DNA of 64,000 nt, taken from contig NZ_CP036264.1 of NCBI RefSeq assembly GCF_008035925.1, positions 4,028,402-4,092,401 of the forward strand. Reading direction: 5' to 3'. Positions 44,986 through 54,169 of this stretch are shown here, in pieces; positions within the stretch are counted from its first letter, which is position 1; every line of letters starts with the position of its first letter. The notes under the pieces are model-generated. The model saw nothing but the letters and a program-made list of their open reading frames with translations, did not search any database and had not been told where the DNA came from. This stretch comes from Stieleria maiorica (lineage in GTDB: Bacteria; Planctomycetota; Planctomycetia; Pirellulales; Pirellulaceae). Both the position numbers and the translations under genes were made by a program.

Positions 44986-47091
44986 CTACAGCTTCGGCAC
45001 CGGTCGTTTGGGGGCTTTGTTGAGCATCCGTTTTTGGTCATCGCGACCGGGACGCGGGGGATTGTTGTTGTTGCCCGGGTTGCGTCGCGGAGGGGGCGAA
45101 AGGTCGGTGAAATCTTCCGTCCACGTCCATCCGATCGGCACCTCCAGTTCTTTCTTGGCGAGCAATTCCCAGGGGGTACCGGGGTGCTCGTTGACGACCG
45201 TTTCGAGCAGCATTCGGGCGGTTTCCGCCTCGCGTTTCCACTTGCTGCCCACGGTGACTTCGTCGCTCGGTTCCAGAACCCAGGTGTTGTTCTTCTCCTT
45301 TTCGAATGACATGCCCAATTTGGCTTTGGCCAGCATCGCGTTATAAGTTTCCGTGCGAACTTTCTGGGCCAAGACGCGTCCCATCGCCAGATCAAAGCCC
45401 GCCCGCCAACGCGGACTTTCCTCGCGATCGCGATACTTCATTCCCGGTTCCAGCGTCATCGCCATCCGCCCGAGGGGTTGTTCCAGTCGGGCGGCATCCT
45501 GTTGAGCCCGCGATAGGTCGCCGGAGAGTCTTGCTTGGTCGGTCCCGATGAATCGCAATCGGGGGCGAGTGATCCCGGTGACCGGTTTCAGCTGGGCGGC
45601 GGTCACCAGGGAGGTCCGCAGCGGGCTCGATTTAACTTTGGCGACGTAGTCGCGAGGCGACAAGTAATCAGGGCGATAACGCGACATCGCGACGGGGTCA
45701 AAGAAGTATTCCATGTCCGACGCGTAGGCGGCGACGTCGCGTTTGTTGACACGGCGGGAAACGTTGCGGTTGGGGTGCACGTTGAAATAAATCCCGCCGG
45801 TTTCATAGCTCAAGCGTGTCAGCGCGTAGGGGCCGAATCCGCTGTCGATCGTCGGCTCTTCTTCAAAGTTTGCGGTGAACGGCAGCTGAACGCGTTCGGG
45901 CAAAAACGATTCGGGCCCTTGGTCGACCGAAGCCCATTGTGGGGATTGGTCGTATTTCGGATCGGGATCGATGTACTTGACCAACGTCTCACGTCGTCCG
46001 AACGGGGCGGGGACTCCGATGATGTGAACCGGCATTCCGTACTTGCGACAGATCTCGATGGCGTCTTCGACTTGTTGTTCGTCGTCGCCGCGTTCGTCCG
46101 TCACGACGATCAACAGCACGTTTCGCTGGGGTTCGTTGCCGCCGCGGCTGACCCGCAGCGACTTGTATTGTTCGGCGGCGCTTTTGACGGCCGTGAAGAC
46201 CCGTTCCATTCCTGAGGCATCGGTTTCGATGTTGTCGACGATCTGTTTGATTTCATCGACGTCCTCGGTCGGCGTCTCGGTGTACAGCGTGATCGTTTCA
46301 CCGAACCCGATCACGGAATTGAGTAATTGTGCGTCGTGATTCATCCCGCGTCGTCGCTCGGCCGCGAGTTCCTTTTCGTCCTTGGCCTTGGCGTCGGCCA
46401 GGATTCCCAGTTCGTCATAGATGCGGTCGAACCGGTCGCGGATTTCTTGGCGTTGGCGGTGCAACGAGCCGCTTTGGTCGAACAGCCAAACGACCAGTGT
46501 CGGCCGTTCTTCCATCGACTGCAGGATTTCGAACGTCAATCGGTCGACCGCGCCGGCGGCGCCGCTGGCGCCTTCGCCGACCGTTCCTTTTTGATTGGTC
46601 AGACGATCCATCGGGGCCATCGGTTGAGAAAAGATTCGATTGACCTCGATGTCGCCCAGGTCGCTTTTTTCGAGCTCGACCGGACTGGGGATCTCGGCGA
46701 TTTCCGCGAACATTTCCGCCGACGCGTCAGCCATTTCCGATTCGGCGGTGCTGTTGGCGCCGATCGCGATCTCCGGGATGTCGCTAAAAACAACTTCTTC
46801 GACCAAGGGTTCGGATTCGGATTCGACCGGCGGCGACACGATCACGACCGCTTCTTCTTCCTTGAAGACCTGGCTGGGCATGATCGCCAGCGAGACGATG
46901 ATCAAGATGTGCACCGCCATGCTGCCAAAAAAGGCCGCCGATTCGTCGGTCTGCAAGACAGGCTCTTCTTCCAGTTCCTCCTCATCCCACGCGTCGACCG
47001 TATCCATTTCCTGGTCGTCCAGATCGGCCGATTCGTCGTCACGCTCCGGAAACTCGGCCGATTCGGTGCTGGGAAACTCAGTCATACTCAT
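44986..47091 (-). CDS. Membrane-anchored von Willebrand factor A protein
   Basis: A 701-residue protein. A highly acidic cytoplasmic N-terminus (about 1-60) precedes one transmembrane segment (FFGSMAVHILIIVSLAIMPS), a periplasmic acidic linker, and a VWA domain beginning PTLVVWLFDQSGSLHRQRQE. DQSGS is a MIDAS-like DxSxS metal site, followed by NVLLIVVTDERGDDEQQVED. The C-terminal half has no known domain. The layout resembles TonB/ExbD-type anchors at the N-terminus, but no TonB box is seen. ATG at 47091 was chosen; ATG at 47085 is equally possible. Confidence 0.82.
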   Translation of the reverse strand: MSMTEFPSTESAEFPERDDESADLDDQEMDTVDAWDEEELEEEPVLQTDESAAFFGSMAVHILIIVSLAIMPSQVFKEEEAVVIVSPPVESESEPLVEEVVFSDIPEIAIGANSTAESEMADASAEMFAEIAEIPSPVELEKSDLGDIEVNRIFSQPMAPMDRLTNQKGTVGEGASGAAGAVDRLTFEILQSMEERPTLVVWLFDQSGSLHRQRQEIRDRFDRIYDELGILADAKAKDEKELAAERRRGMNHDAQLLNSVIGFGETITLYTETPTEDVDEIKQIVDNIETDASGMERVFTAVKSAAEQYKSLRVSRGGNEPQRNVLLIVVTDERGDDEQQVEDAIEICRKYGMPVHIIGVPAPFGRRETLVKYIDPDPKYDQSPQWASVDQGPESFLPERVQLPFTANFEEEPTIDSGFGPYALTRLSYETGGIYFNVHPNRNVSRRVNKRDVAAYASDMEYFFDPVAMSRYRPDYLSPRDYVAKVKSSPLRTSLVTAAQLKPVTGITRPRLRFIGTDQARLSGDLSRAQQDAARLEQPLGRMAMTLEPGMKYRDREESPRWRAGFDLAMGRVLAQKVRTETYNAMLAKAKLGMSFEKEKNNTWVLEPSDEVTVGSKWKREAETARMLLETVVNEHPGTPWELLAKKELEVPIGWTWTEDFTDLSPPPRRNPGNNNNPPRPGRDDQKRMLNKAPKRPVPKL

Positions 47092-47357
47092 GCTAACATC
47101 CGATCCTGGAAAACTCGCAGAGAAGGTCTGCCTAGACAGTTTCGCTGAGCTTTCGCAAACTTTCAACGTAGAAACGGCTTTCCGACCACCTGTTCACCTG
47201 AACTCTATCGAAGAAACGCCGATTTGGCACCAATTGTACCCATCCCCGCTTCGCTAGCCCCTCCTGACGGGAGGGTGAGGGCGAAAACGTGTGGCATGCT
47301 TGCCGTGCGGGACCGAGTTGGGAAATCCACGCAAACGCTGGCGATTTAGGAGGATTT

Positions 47358-48017
47358 GTGACGCAACGACTGATCGCGATTGGAGATATTCACGGTTGTC
47401 GCACGGCCCTGGAAACACTGTTGGATGCGGTTCAACCGAGCGCTGAAGACACGGTGGTGACGTTGGGCGACTACATCGATCGTGGCCCGGATTCTCGTGG
47501 GGTCATTGAGACGTTGATCCGTCTGGGCGAGCGGACGCAGTTGGTCGGGGTGTTGGGCAATCACGAAGAGATGATGCTGGAAGTGTTGCATCATGGAGGC
47601 TCCCATCATGCTTGGTTGCGATACGGGGGCGTTGAGACCTTGGAAAGTTACGGGTTTGACGGGGACCTGGATTTCTTGCCGCCCGAACACCAGCAATTTC
47701 TCGACGCCCTGGGGGACTTCTACGTCGCAGGCGACTTTTTCTTCACCCATGCCGCGTACAACCCCGAAGTTGCTCTGGAAGATCAGGAGATCGAACTGTT
47801 GCGCTGGTACTCGTTGACCAACGGGATCCCAACCCAGCATCAAAGTGGCAAGACCGCTGTGGTCGGCCACACGGCCAACCGTGACGGCGAGATCCTGGAC
47901 ACGGGGCATCTGATTTGTCTCGACACTTATTGCTACGGCGGCGGTTGGTTGACAGCAATGGACGTCAACACGCGTCAGGTTTGGCAAGCGAACGAGCAAG
48001 GTGAGCTACGGCAGTAA
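47358..48017 (+). CDS. PPP-family metallophosphoesterase
   Basis: A 219-residue protein with all calcineurin/PPP metal-site motifs: IGDIHGCRTAL, LGDYIDRGPDSRGV, GVLGNHEEMML and later VVGHTANRDGEILDTGHLI. Size fits bacterial PrpA/PrpE-type serine/threonine phosphatases or ApaH-like diadenosine tetraphosphatases; the substrate cannot be decided from sequence. GTG start at 47358 has a perfect AGGAGG six bases upstream, which settles the start. Confidence 0.93.
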   Translation: MTQRLIAIGDIHGCRTALETLLDAVQPSAEDTVVTLGDYIDRGPDSRGVIETLIRLGERTQLVGVLGNHEEMMLEVLHHGGSHHAWLRYGGVETLESYGFDGDLDFLPPEHQQFLDALGDFYVAGDFFFTHAAYNPEVALEDQEIELLRWYSLTNGIPTQHQSGKTAVVGHTANRDGEILDTGHLICLDTYCYGGGWLTAMDVNTRQVWQANEQGELRQ

Positions 48018-48114
48018 GCCCAGCGGCAATCATGCATCTCTCCTAGTTCCCCATCCCAACGCAAGTGCCCCGGGCCGCGCAATCTCCGCAGCTCTCACCC
48101 GGGGACTCTTACCC

Positions 48115-48295
48115 GGGGACAGACCCCGGTTGAATGGGACAGACCCCGGTTGAATGGGACAGACCCCGGTTGAATGGGGACAGACCCCGGGTGAACGGGG
48201 ACAGACCCCGGGTGAACGGGGACAGACCCCGGGTAAATGGGGACAGACCCCGGGTGTACGGGGACAGACCCCGGGTGTACGGGGACAGACCCCGG
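48115..48295. repeat. Nine-copy GGGGACAGACCCCGG tandem array
   Basis: The core (G)GGGACAGACCCCGG occurs nine times at a period of 20-21 bases. Units start at 48115, 48136, 48156, 48176, 48197, 48218, 48239, 48260 and 48281. The variable six bases between cores are TTGAAT, GTGAAC, GTAAAT or GTGTAC. Each core can pair GGGG with CCCC. No gene lies in 48018-48465; open frames across the array are repeat artefacts. Confidence 0.95.
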
Positions 48296-48465
48296 AGTGG
48301 GGGCGGGGCTGGTTTTTTGAAGGCTTCCGGCTGGCGAACCACTGCTATGCCGTTGTGTTGATGCTTAGAATCCGGTCTCCCCGTTCCCGGTTCCTAGCCG
48401 GGAGACTATGAAACACATCGCGGGTGTGTTTTCCCGGTCGCGACTCGTAAGGAGACGAACCCCCG

Positions 48466-49491
48466 ATGGCACGCAATGAACAACTCATTCGCCAGCACAA
48501 GTTGCTTCAGCTGCTCGAACTGTCGCGGTTCGGACGCACACTGGAGGAGTTGCGAGGCGATTTGGTCGCCGATCTGGGGCTGACCAAGCTTCACGAACGA
48601 ACAGTGCGCCGCGATCTGGAAGCACTGCAAGCGGCGGGTTTTGATATCCAGTCCGAATCCCTGCAGCGCGGCCGGGTCTTCAAGCTGGGCCAAAACACGA
48701 CGGATGTTCATGAGATCGGGATCTCTGCGACGGAACTGATCGCGCTGTCGATCGGGCGTGAGCTGCTCTATCCGCTGATGGGCACCCAATACTGGCGTGG
48801 GATCGAAACGTTCTGGAACAAAGTTCAAGAAGCGGTCCCCAACGGCGTCTTCGACCACTACGCGCGTTATCGCGCTGCCCTACACGTCTTCGGTTCACCC
48901 AGCAAATCGTACGAACGCCAGGAAGGCATGCTCAAGACGATCAACCGGGCCATCCTGGAGCACCGATTGGTTGAAATCGAATACGAGCCGATAGGCAAAC
49001 CGGTGTCGACCCGGAAGATCGAACCCTACGGTTTGGCGGTTTATCAAAGCAGCATCTATATCGTTGCTGCGGTCCCGACGACGGCCGCAGTCGAGTCGCC
49101 GGAAAAGGGGCAGCGGTTGCGGAACTGGAAACTCGATCGTTTTCACCACGCGACGCTCTTGGACGAATACTTCAAACCCGACCCCGAAATCAACTTGTCG
49201 AAGTATCTCGGCAGTAGCATCGGGATCTTTTCGGGAGATTCGACGACGCTGGTCAAGATTCGTTTAGGAAAACGGAGTGCCGCTTACCTGCGAGAAGATC
49301 CCTGGCACCCCGAGCAAACGCTGGAAGAACTGGATGACGGCGCCACCTTGCTGACGGTTCCGGCGGCGCACCCCCGAGAGATTCTGCCCAAAGTCCTCTC
49401 GCTGGGAGCGGATGCGGAGGTCATCGAGCCGACGGAATTTCGCGAAACCATCGCCGAATCGGTGCGCGCGATGGTCGCAAACTACGCCTGA
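48466..49491 (+). CDS. HTH-WYL transcriptional regulator
   Basis: A 341-residue regulator. Residues 5-75 form a DeoR-type winged helix (LLQLLELSRFGRTLEELRGD, RTVRRDLEALQAAGFDI). The central WYL domain is marked by EHRLVEIEYEPIGKPVSTRK and IEPYGLAVYQSSIYIVA, and a WCX-type C-terminus by PAAHPREILPKVLSLGADAE. WYL domains sense nucleic-acid or nucleotide ligands in DNA-damage and defence regulators; no target gene is evident here. The repeat array lies directly upstream. Ribosome site AAGGAG is 13 bases from the ATG. Confidence 0.93.
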   Translation: MARNEQLIRQHKLLQLLELSRFGRTLEELRGDLVADLGLTKLHERTVRRDLEALQAAGFDIQSESLQRGRVFKLGQNTTDVHEIGISATELIALSIGRELLYPLMGTQYWRGIETFWNKVQEAVPNGVFDHYARYRAALHVFGSPSKSYERQEGMLKTINRAILEHRLVEIEYEPIGKPVSTRKIEPYGLAVYQSSIYIVAAVPTTAAVESPEKGQRLRNWKLDRFHHATLLDEYFKPDPEINLSKYLGSSIGIFSGDSTTLVKIRLGKRSAAYLREDPWHPEQTLEELDDGATLLTVPAAHPREILPKVLSLGADAEVIEPTEFRETIAESVRAMVANYA

Positions 49492-49675
49492 AGGCTACCA
49501 CGGTCGCGGCCGCTTTTCTGTCGCCCATACGGGGAAAGTCGGTAGCCGACTTGTTGATGTAATCAGCCGTTTGGCGCGAGCCTACGAACGCCAGTGCGTT
49601 GTTTGGGTAGTGGAGGCCCGTACGCTCGCGCGAAACGGCAGATTTCAGCTGTGATCGGAATAGATCAACAATCCG

Positions 49676-49948
49676 TTACCCCGCCGGTGTCGTGGACGAA
49701 GCCGGGCTTTCCATCACCGGATTATCCACCATCGGTGCCTGGCTGCGCGACAAAACCGATTCCACGCGATCCATCAAGCGTTGCGCATCATCCACGCAAC
49801 CGCTGGTGTCATCGGACACCATCGCGACAAATTCGGCATTGCAATGACGGCAGGCAACAACGCGACCGAGTAAAGAGCCACGAATCTGAATTCGCCGACC
49901 GCACGTAGGACAAGACCGTGTGAAGCGAACAAGACTGTTTGAACTCAT
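49676..49948 (-). CDS. Small zinc-ribbon protein
   Basis: A 90-residue protein with an N-terminal zinc ribbon (CPTCGRRIQIRGSLLGRVVACRHC shape: CxxC...CxxC), similar to MJ0042-type fingers common in planctomycetes. The rest is a helix (DDAQRLMDRVESVLSRSQ) and a Ser/Pro/Thr tail. The ATG at 49948 follows AGGAG seven bases upstream. Function unknown. It is divergent from tmk. Confidence 0.72.
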   Translation of the reverse strand: MSSNSLVRFTRSCPTCGRRIQIRGSLLGRVVACRHCNAEFVAMVSDDTSGCVDDAQRLMDRVESVLSRSQAPMVDNPVMESPASSTTPAG

Positions 49949-50210
49949 CAGCCACTCCTGAAAAGAGAAATCCATTGAATAGGGCTGCAAGGGGAAGAAC
50001 TTACCCCTTCAGGCAGTATTAATCAAGCTTAAAATCACAAAGCCGCTCTATCACGGAGTTCGCTCTCTCGCTCGCGGGGGGTGTGGGGCGAGATTGGTCG
50101 CTTGATGCCGCTTTTCCTGCCGAATACCACCTTCCCCTACCGTAAACCGGCGTCATCGGGTTGAATCGGACCGACCATCTTTCCCCCTCTTCGTCACTCA
50201 AGACCCTTCG

Positions 50211-50849
50211 ATGCCTCAAAAAACCGGACATTTTATTACCGTCGATGGAATCGACGGCGTCGGCAAAACCACGCAAATCCAGGGCTTGCAGCGTTTGTTG
50301 CGCGAATTCGAGTTGGATTTCATTACGACGCGTGATCCGGGAAGTTCGGAAATCGGCCAGCGGTTACGGGCCTTGTTGTTGGAGAGCGAGTTGACCATGC
50401 ATCGTCGAACCGAGGCGATGCTGTTTATGGCCAGTCGTTGCGAAATGGTCGAATCGACGATCCGTCCGACGCTGGCCAGCGGGACCAGCGTGATCAGCGA
50501 TCGATTTTTATTGGCCAACGTGGTTTACCAAAGCGTCGGCGATGCCCAGGCGGGGGTTTCCTCGGAATTGCTCTGGCAGATCGGTGACCTGGCCAATGGG
50601 GGCCTGCGTCCCGACCTGACGCTGTTGCTGGACATGCCGGCCGAACGGGCGCTTCGCCGGATCGGGCGGCCGACCGACCGGATGGAATCGCGCGGCGCGG
50701 ACTACATGGAATCGGTGCGCCAAGCCTTTCTGGCCGAATTGCCACGTTCCAGCCCTGTGACCGCGGTGATCGACGCGGACCGTCCGCCGGAAGAGGTGCA
50801 AGCAGCGATTCGCGCCGCGGTTGAGGATTACTTCAGCGGTTGCAGCTGA
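50211..50849 (+). CDS. tmk: Thymidylate kinase
   Basis: A 212-residue enzyme that phosphorylates dTMP to dTDP. The P-loop is VDGIDGVGKTTQ near residues 11-22, the DR motif is TSVISDRFLLANVVYQ, and RDPGSSEIGQ and DLTLLLDMPAERALRRI are family blocks. The lid region RIGRPTDRMESRGADYMESV is present. It overlaps the convergent downstream gene by 22 bases at its 3' end. Confidence 0.95.
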   Translation: MPQKTGHFITVDGIDGVGKTTQIQGLQRLLREFELDFITTRDPGSSEIGQRLRALLLESELTMHRRTEAMLFMASRCEMVESTIRPTLASGTSVISDRFLLANVVYQSVGDAQAGVSSELLWQIGDLANGGLRPDLTLLLDMPAERALRRIGRPTDRMESRGADYMESVRQAFLAELPRSSPVTAVIDADRPPEEVQAAIRAAVEDYFSGCS

Positions 50850-52915
50850 TCGACCAGTATCTTGCCCCGCACTTTTTTATCGCCGAAAAACGCGATCGGG
50901 CGGAATCGTAAGGGGCCACCGCCGAGTGTCTTCGTGGGGATCGTCGCGGTCCCTTGGTCGGAATCGACGGTGGCGACGCTAATCCCCAGGTGGTGCAGTT
51001 CGATCCGATCGGCACCGGGACATTCCAGATCGACTTGGATCGCAGTCGCGTTGCTGCCGTCATTGCCGAAACCATCCGCATCCGAGCGAGGCTTGGTGAT
51101 CGTCGCTGTCGGTGCCGGATGGTTGCCGTCAACGTCTACTTCGGACACGAACGTGACGCGTGGTTCGGTTCGGTCGAGTCCGATCAAGGTGGCGCGAACG
51201 TCGTAGATTCCGGAGGTGTTGTCCGGCCAATTGATTTCGACCGTTTTCACATCGACCGTTCCAGTTAGCGGGACGACTTGGAAGATTCGATCATCGATGG
51301 ATAGTTCCATGGAGGCGGCGCGCGATTTGGGGACTTTCAATCGCATCGAGCGGCGTTCAATTCTCAGCCGGCGTTTACCTTCGCTGACGAAGGCCGATTG
51401 GACCAGTTCGTCGGGGGCTTTGGCAAACGGTTGGGCCAAGGGATCTCCGACGATCAGCAACTGATAGGGTGACGCCACCGACTGGTAAAAGGACTCGATC
51501 GCCGACAGGCCTTGGGCGTAATAGCCGTACAGCATCGGTGTGGGAAACTTGAATTGCAACGAATAGGGTTCTGTGACCGTACCGCTGGACATCGCGGCGC
51601 CGGCGCTGAGGAACGCGGTCAATTTGGTTTGCGAGCGATTTCCGAACGCGGCACCAAAACTGGTCAGGTTTTCTGCGATCGATCCGCGGACCAAAATCCA
51701 CGGTTTGGCCATCACATCGGCCGTCGACGTTCCCAGCATCAATCCCGCAACCGCTCCTTCTTTGCTCGGAACGACGGAGTTGAACACCTCGGTTTCGAAC
51801 CCGTTTTCTTGCAGATAAACGACGGTATCGGCGATACCGGGATATCGGGTCTTTGACCGGACATCCGCGGTGGTGCTGAACGCAAATCGGGCTCGGGGAA
51901 ACGTTCGATCGCCCTTGCTGGCACGCAACAAAACCCGAACGGCATCACTGAGAGTGGATCCGCCCGGGTGGACGACGGCCAAGGAGCATGAGCACAGGTA
52001 GGGGATGCCTCCGTCTTTGATCGCGACCGGGCTGCCGGTCAACGTCCAACCGACGTTGGAGGCAAATGCCTGTGGTCCCTGCCAAGCGATCGGACTGTCG
52101 TCCAGATACGGAAGCGACGTTTGAATCTGTGGGTCGCTCAGGTGTTTCTCAAGCGCCGGCGTCTCGGTCAGATAGCTGGAGGACCGCCAACCGGCTTTCA
52201 AGGCCGCCCGAATCATCTCGACCGCCGACTCGGCTTGCCCGTCGAGCGAATACGCCTCGGCGGCGCGCAGCGCCAAGGCCGGCATTGTTTCAGGATGTTC
52301 TTCGTGCAGTTTCCTCCAGATCACCGCCGCTTCGGCATACTTTTCATCCTTCAGCAGTGCGGTCGCCTGTTCGAATTCGGCCTTCTTGTCGCCGGCGAAC
52401 GGATTGAGGAAATGCCGTTCAAATTTTCCGCGTGCGTACAGGTTGGCCGCAAAACTTAGGTAGCCCGGATCGTCGGCCAGGACGTATCGATAGAAATATG
52501 TCAGCCCTGTGATCGAAGCCACGGGCAACTGGTACCTTTTCGCCGTCGGGTCGGTCAATTTTTCGCAATGGGACGGGATCTTGACCGCTGTCGGAAAGTC
52601 CGCCGAGTAGGCGATCACTCGGACACGTGTCGAGATCCCGCGGGCGTCGATCTCCGCCAGCAACGGCTTGAGAATCCGCTCGCGAAACGATTCCAAGTCG
52701 ATCTCGAGCCCCCCAGGGACATCACTCAAGACCACCACATTCTTGGTCGGAATCTTTCGTGCATCGATGTAGTGGTTGGCGATGGTCCGCGACACGGTTG
52801 AATCACCGTTGACGACCACCACCACGTTCTCGCTGCTCATGCCCGCGGCGGCCGAATTGGCAAAACACAGGGCAGCCAGCGTCAGGATTCCCGCGACACT
52901 CACGCGACGAAACAT
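50828..52915 (-). CDS. Secreted TIGR03790-family protein
   Basis: About 695 residues with a signal sequence (MFRRVSVAGILTLAALCFAN...AAAG). The start of the mature part, ENVVVVVNGDSTVSRTIANH then KIPTKNVVVLSD, matches the TIGR03790 pattern, as does GYLSFAANLYARGKFERHFL. Between residues ~180 and 280 are TPR-like helices (AEAAVIWRKLHEEHPETMPA), so this member appears to have an inserted repeat region. Function is not known. ATG at 52978 would add 21 residues before the signal. The last six codons overlap tmk. Confidence 0.82.
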   Translation of the reverse strand: MFRRVSVAGILTLAALCFANSAAAGMSSENVVVVVNGDSTVSRTIANHYIDARKIPTKNVVVLSDVPGGLEIDLESFRERILKPLLAEIDARGISTRVRVIAYSADFPTAVKIPSHCEKLTDPTAKRYQLPVASITGLTYFYRYVLADDPGYLSFAANLYARGKFERHFLNPFAGDKKAEFEQATALLKDEKYAEAAVIWRKLHEEHPETMPALALRAAEAYSLDGQAESAVEMIRAALKAGWRSSSYLTETPALEKHLSDPQIQTSLPYLDDSPIAWQGPQAFASNVGWTLTGSPVAIKDGGIPYLCSCSLAVVHPGGSTLSDAVRVLLRASKGDRTFPRARFAFSTTADVRSKTRYPGIADTVVYLQENGFETEVFNSVVPSKEGAVAGLMLGTSTADVMAKPWILVRGSIAENLTSFGAAFGNRSQTKLTAFLSAGAAMSSGTVTEPYSLQFKFPTPMLYGYYAQGLSAIESFYQSVASPYQLLIVGDPLAQPFAKAPDELVQSAFVSEGKRRLRIERRSMRLKVPKSRAASMELSIDDRIFQVVPLTGTVDVKTVEINWPDNTSGIYDVRATLIGLDRTEPRVTFVSEVDVDGNHPAPTATITKPRSDADGFGNDGSNATAIQVDLECPGADRIELHHLGISVATVDSDQGTATIPTKTLGGGPLRFRPIAFFGDKKVRGKILVDQLQPLK

Positions 52916-53207
52916 TGAATCAACGCGATCGCCAGAGGGGAGGCCAGTGGTCCGGCTGGGGGTGGGCATGAGACTCATTCAGGACGAATTCCGATAGGCG
53001 TCGTGCGGGCGGCGGTTCAGGGGGCACGCTGTGATTGGCGCGGACGATCGCCGCGATCACAACCGGGAGAGTTCGAGAAAAATGGACCGACGCTGGAAAG
53101 TGTTCGAACCGGGTTCGGTTTCTAACTATTCTACGGTGTGAACGCTTGCCCGATCGACGATCTATGATCGAGCAGGCAACCATACGCTTTTCTTCTGGCC
53201 AGAGCCG

Positions 53208-53873
53208 ATGATCAAGTCTACTCCGTTTCTCCGTTTCATGGTGGCTTTCGCGATCGCGCTGCACTTGTCGCTTGCCTCCGCCCATGCCGAGTTTGCGATC
53301 TCGGTCGGCAGCGGAACGATCGATCCCGGCGGCGACCTGTTGCTGGAGATCGGGATTGAGAGCGACACGCCGCCTCAGAACCTGGCTGAGTTCGAATTGA
53401 TCTTGCAGATCACGCCGCTGAGCGCCGCTCCCGGCAGCTCTCTGGTGTTCGTCGAACCACAATCGGAGGCGTTTCTCGCCGACGCCGACTACATTTTTGC
53501 CGCGACCAGCGAGTCGATCTCCGAAAACCTACCTTCGACGCAAAACAATTCCGGCAATCGGATCACGTTTTACGACGCCAGTCTTAATGCCGGGGGTGAT
53601 CCCCTGAACGTTCCGGTCACATCCGGACACTTGCTGGCGACGGTCGACGTGCGGCACCAATTGGGCGGGGCGATGCCGGCGGCGACCGCCGGCGACCAAT
53701 TTGAGGTGAGCGTGGATTTGGCGTCGTTTTTTTCCGACGAAGCTCTCGCCGACCTCGATTTTACCGTCTCCTCGGGCGTGGTCACCGTGGCTGCCGTTGC
53801 GATCCCCGAACCGGGTGCGGCGGCCATCCTGATGCTCGCCTCCGGCGGAGTGTTTCTCCGACGACGGCGCTGA
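53208..53873 (+). CDS. PEP-CTERM sorted extracellular protein
   Basis: A 221-residue protein with a signal peptide (FMVAFAIALHLSLASAHAEF). Its beta-rich middle resembles cohesin-like modules (ISVGSGTIDPGGDLLLEIGI). The C-terminus is a complete PEP-CTERM tail: IPEPGAAAILMLASGGVFLR followed by RRR. Such proteins are cut by an exosortase and released or anchored at the surface. Binding function unknown. No exosortase gene is in the window. Confidence 0.88.
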   Translation: MIKSTPFLRFMVAFAIALHLSLASAHAEFAISVGSGTIDPGGDLLLEIGIESDTPPQNLAEFELILQITPLSAAPGSSLVFVEPQSEAFLADADYIFAATSESISENLPSTQNNSGNRITFYDASLNAGGDPLNVPVTSGHLLATVDVRHQLGGAMPAATAGDQFEVSVDLASFFSDEALADLDFTVSSGVVTVAAVAIPEPGAAAILMLASGGVFLRRRR

Positions 53874-53916
53874 CGAAGCACTCGCAGACCACCGCAGCTC
53901 CGTTTTCGACTGGGAT

Positions 53917-53999
53917 GGACAGTTGCCTTCCTTTCCGAGGTTGGCGCGGGGCAAAGCTTCGCTTTTTCGCGCACGCCGAGTTCGGAAAACACGGCGACT
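53917..53999. repeat. Dispersed ~80-bp repeat, copy B (inverted)
   Basis: Starts GGACAGTTGCCTTCC and ends ACACGGCGACT. Its reverse complement aligns along its whole length with 27773-27853 with a few small indels. Confidence 0.75.
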
Positions 54000-54012
54000 G
54001 GCGGAATGCGTC

Positions 54013-54038
54013 GACGCTCGGGCGAGCGTCGCCAGGTC
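54013..54038. repeat. Hairpin word of the CGCTC/GAGCG family
   Basis: GACGCTCGGGCGAGCGTCGC contains a perfect CGCTCG-GG-CGAGCG hairpin. Related words are at 7283, 40559 and 61663. It lies in the ~300-base gap before rsmG, which has no gene. Confidence 0.6.
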
Positions 54039-54169
54039 GAGGGTGGGGGCGATCCTCGCTGGACGATTCGGTCCCCGGGGAAATCCCGTCTGGCGGGATG
54101 TTCCCAAACGACGGTGATTGCATCATCATGCGGGTCACGAATCGTTTGACCTTTCAACACATTTCGCCC

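Noticed and set aside
48115-48295. CRISPR array
   Set aside because: The cores are only 14-15 bases with six-base linkers of four recurring types; there are no unique spacers and no cas genes in the window.
48109-48361. Seven-residue repeat proteins on either strand of the array
   Set aside because: Open frames are a by-product of the 21-base period; there is no ribosome site and the 20-base units break the periodicity.
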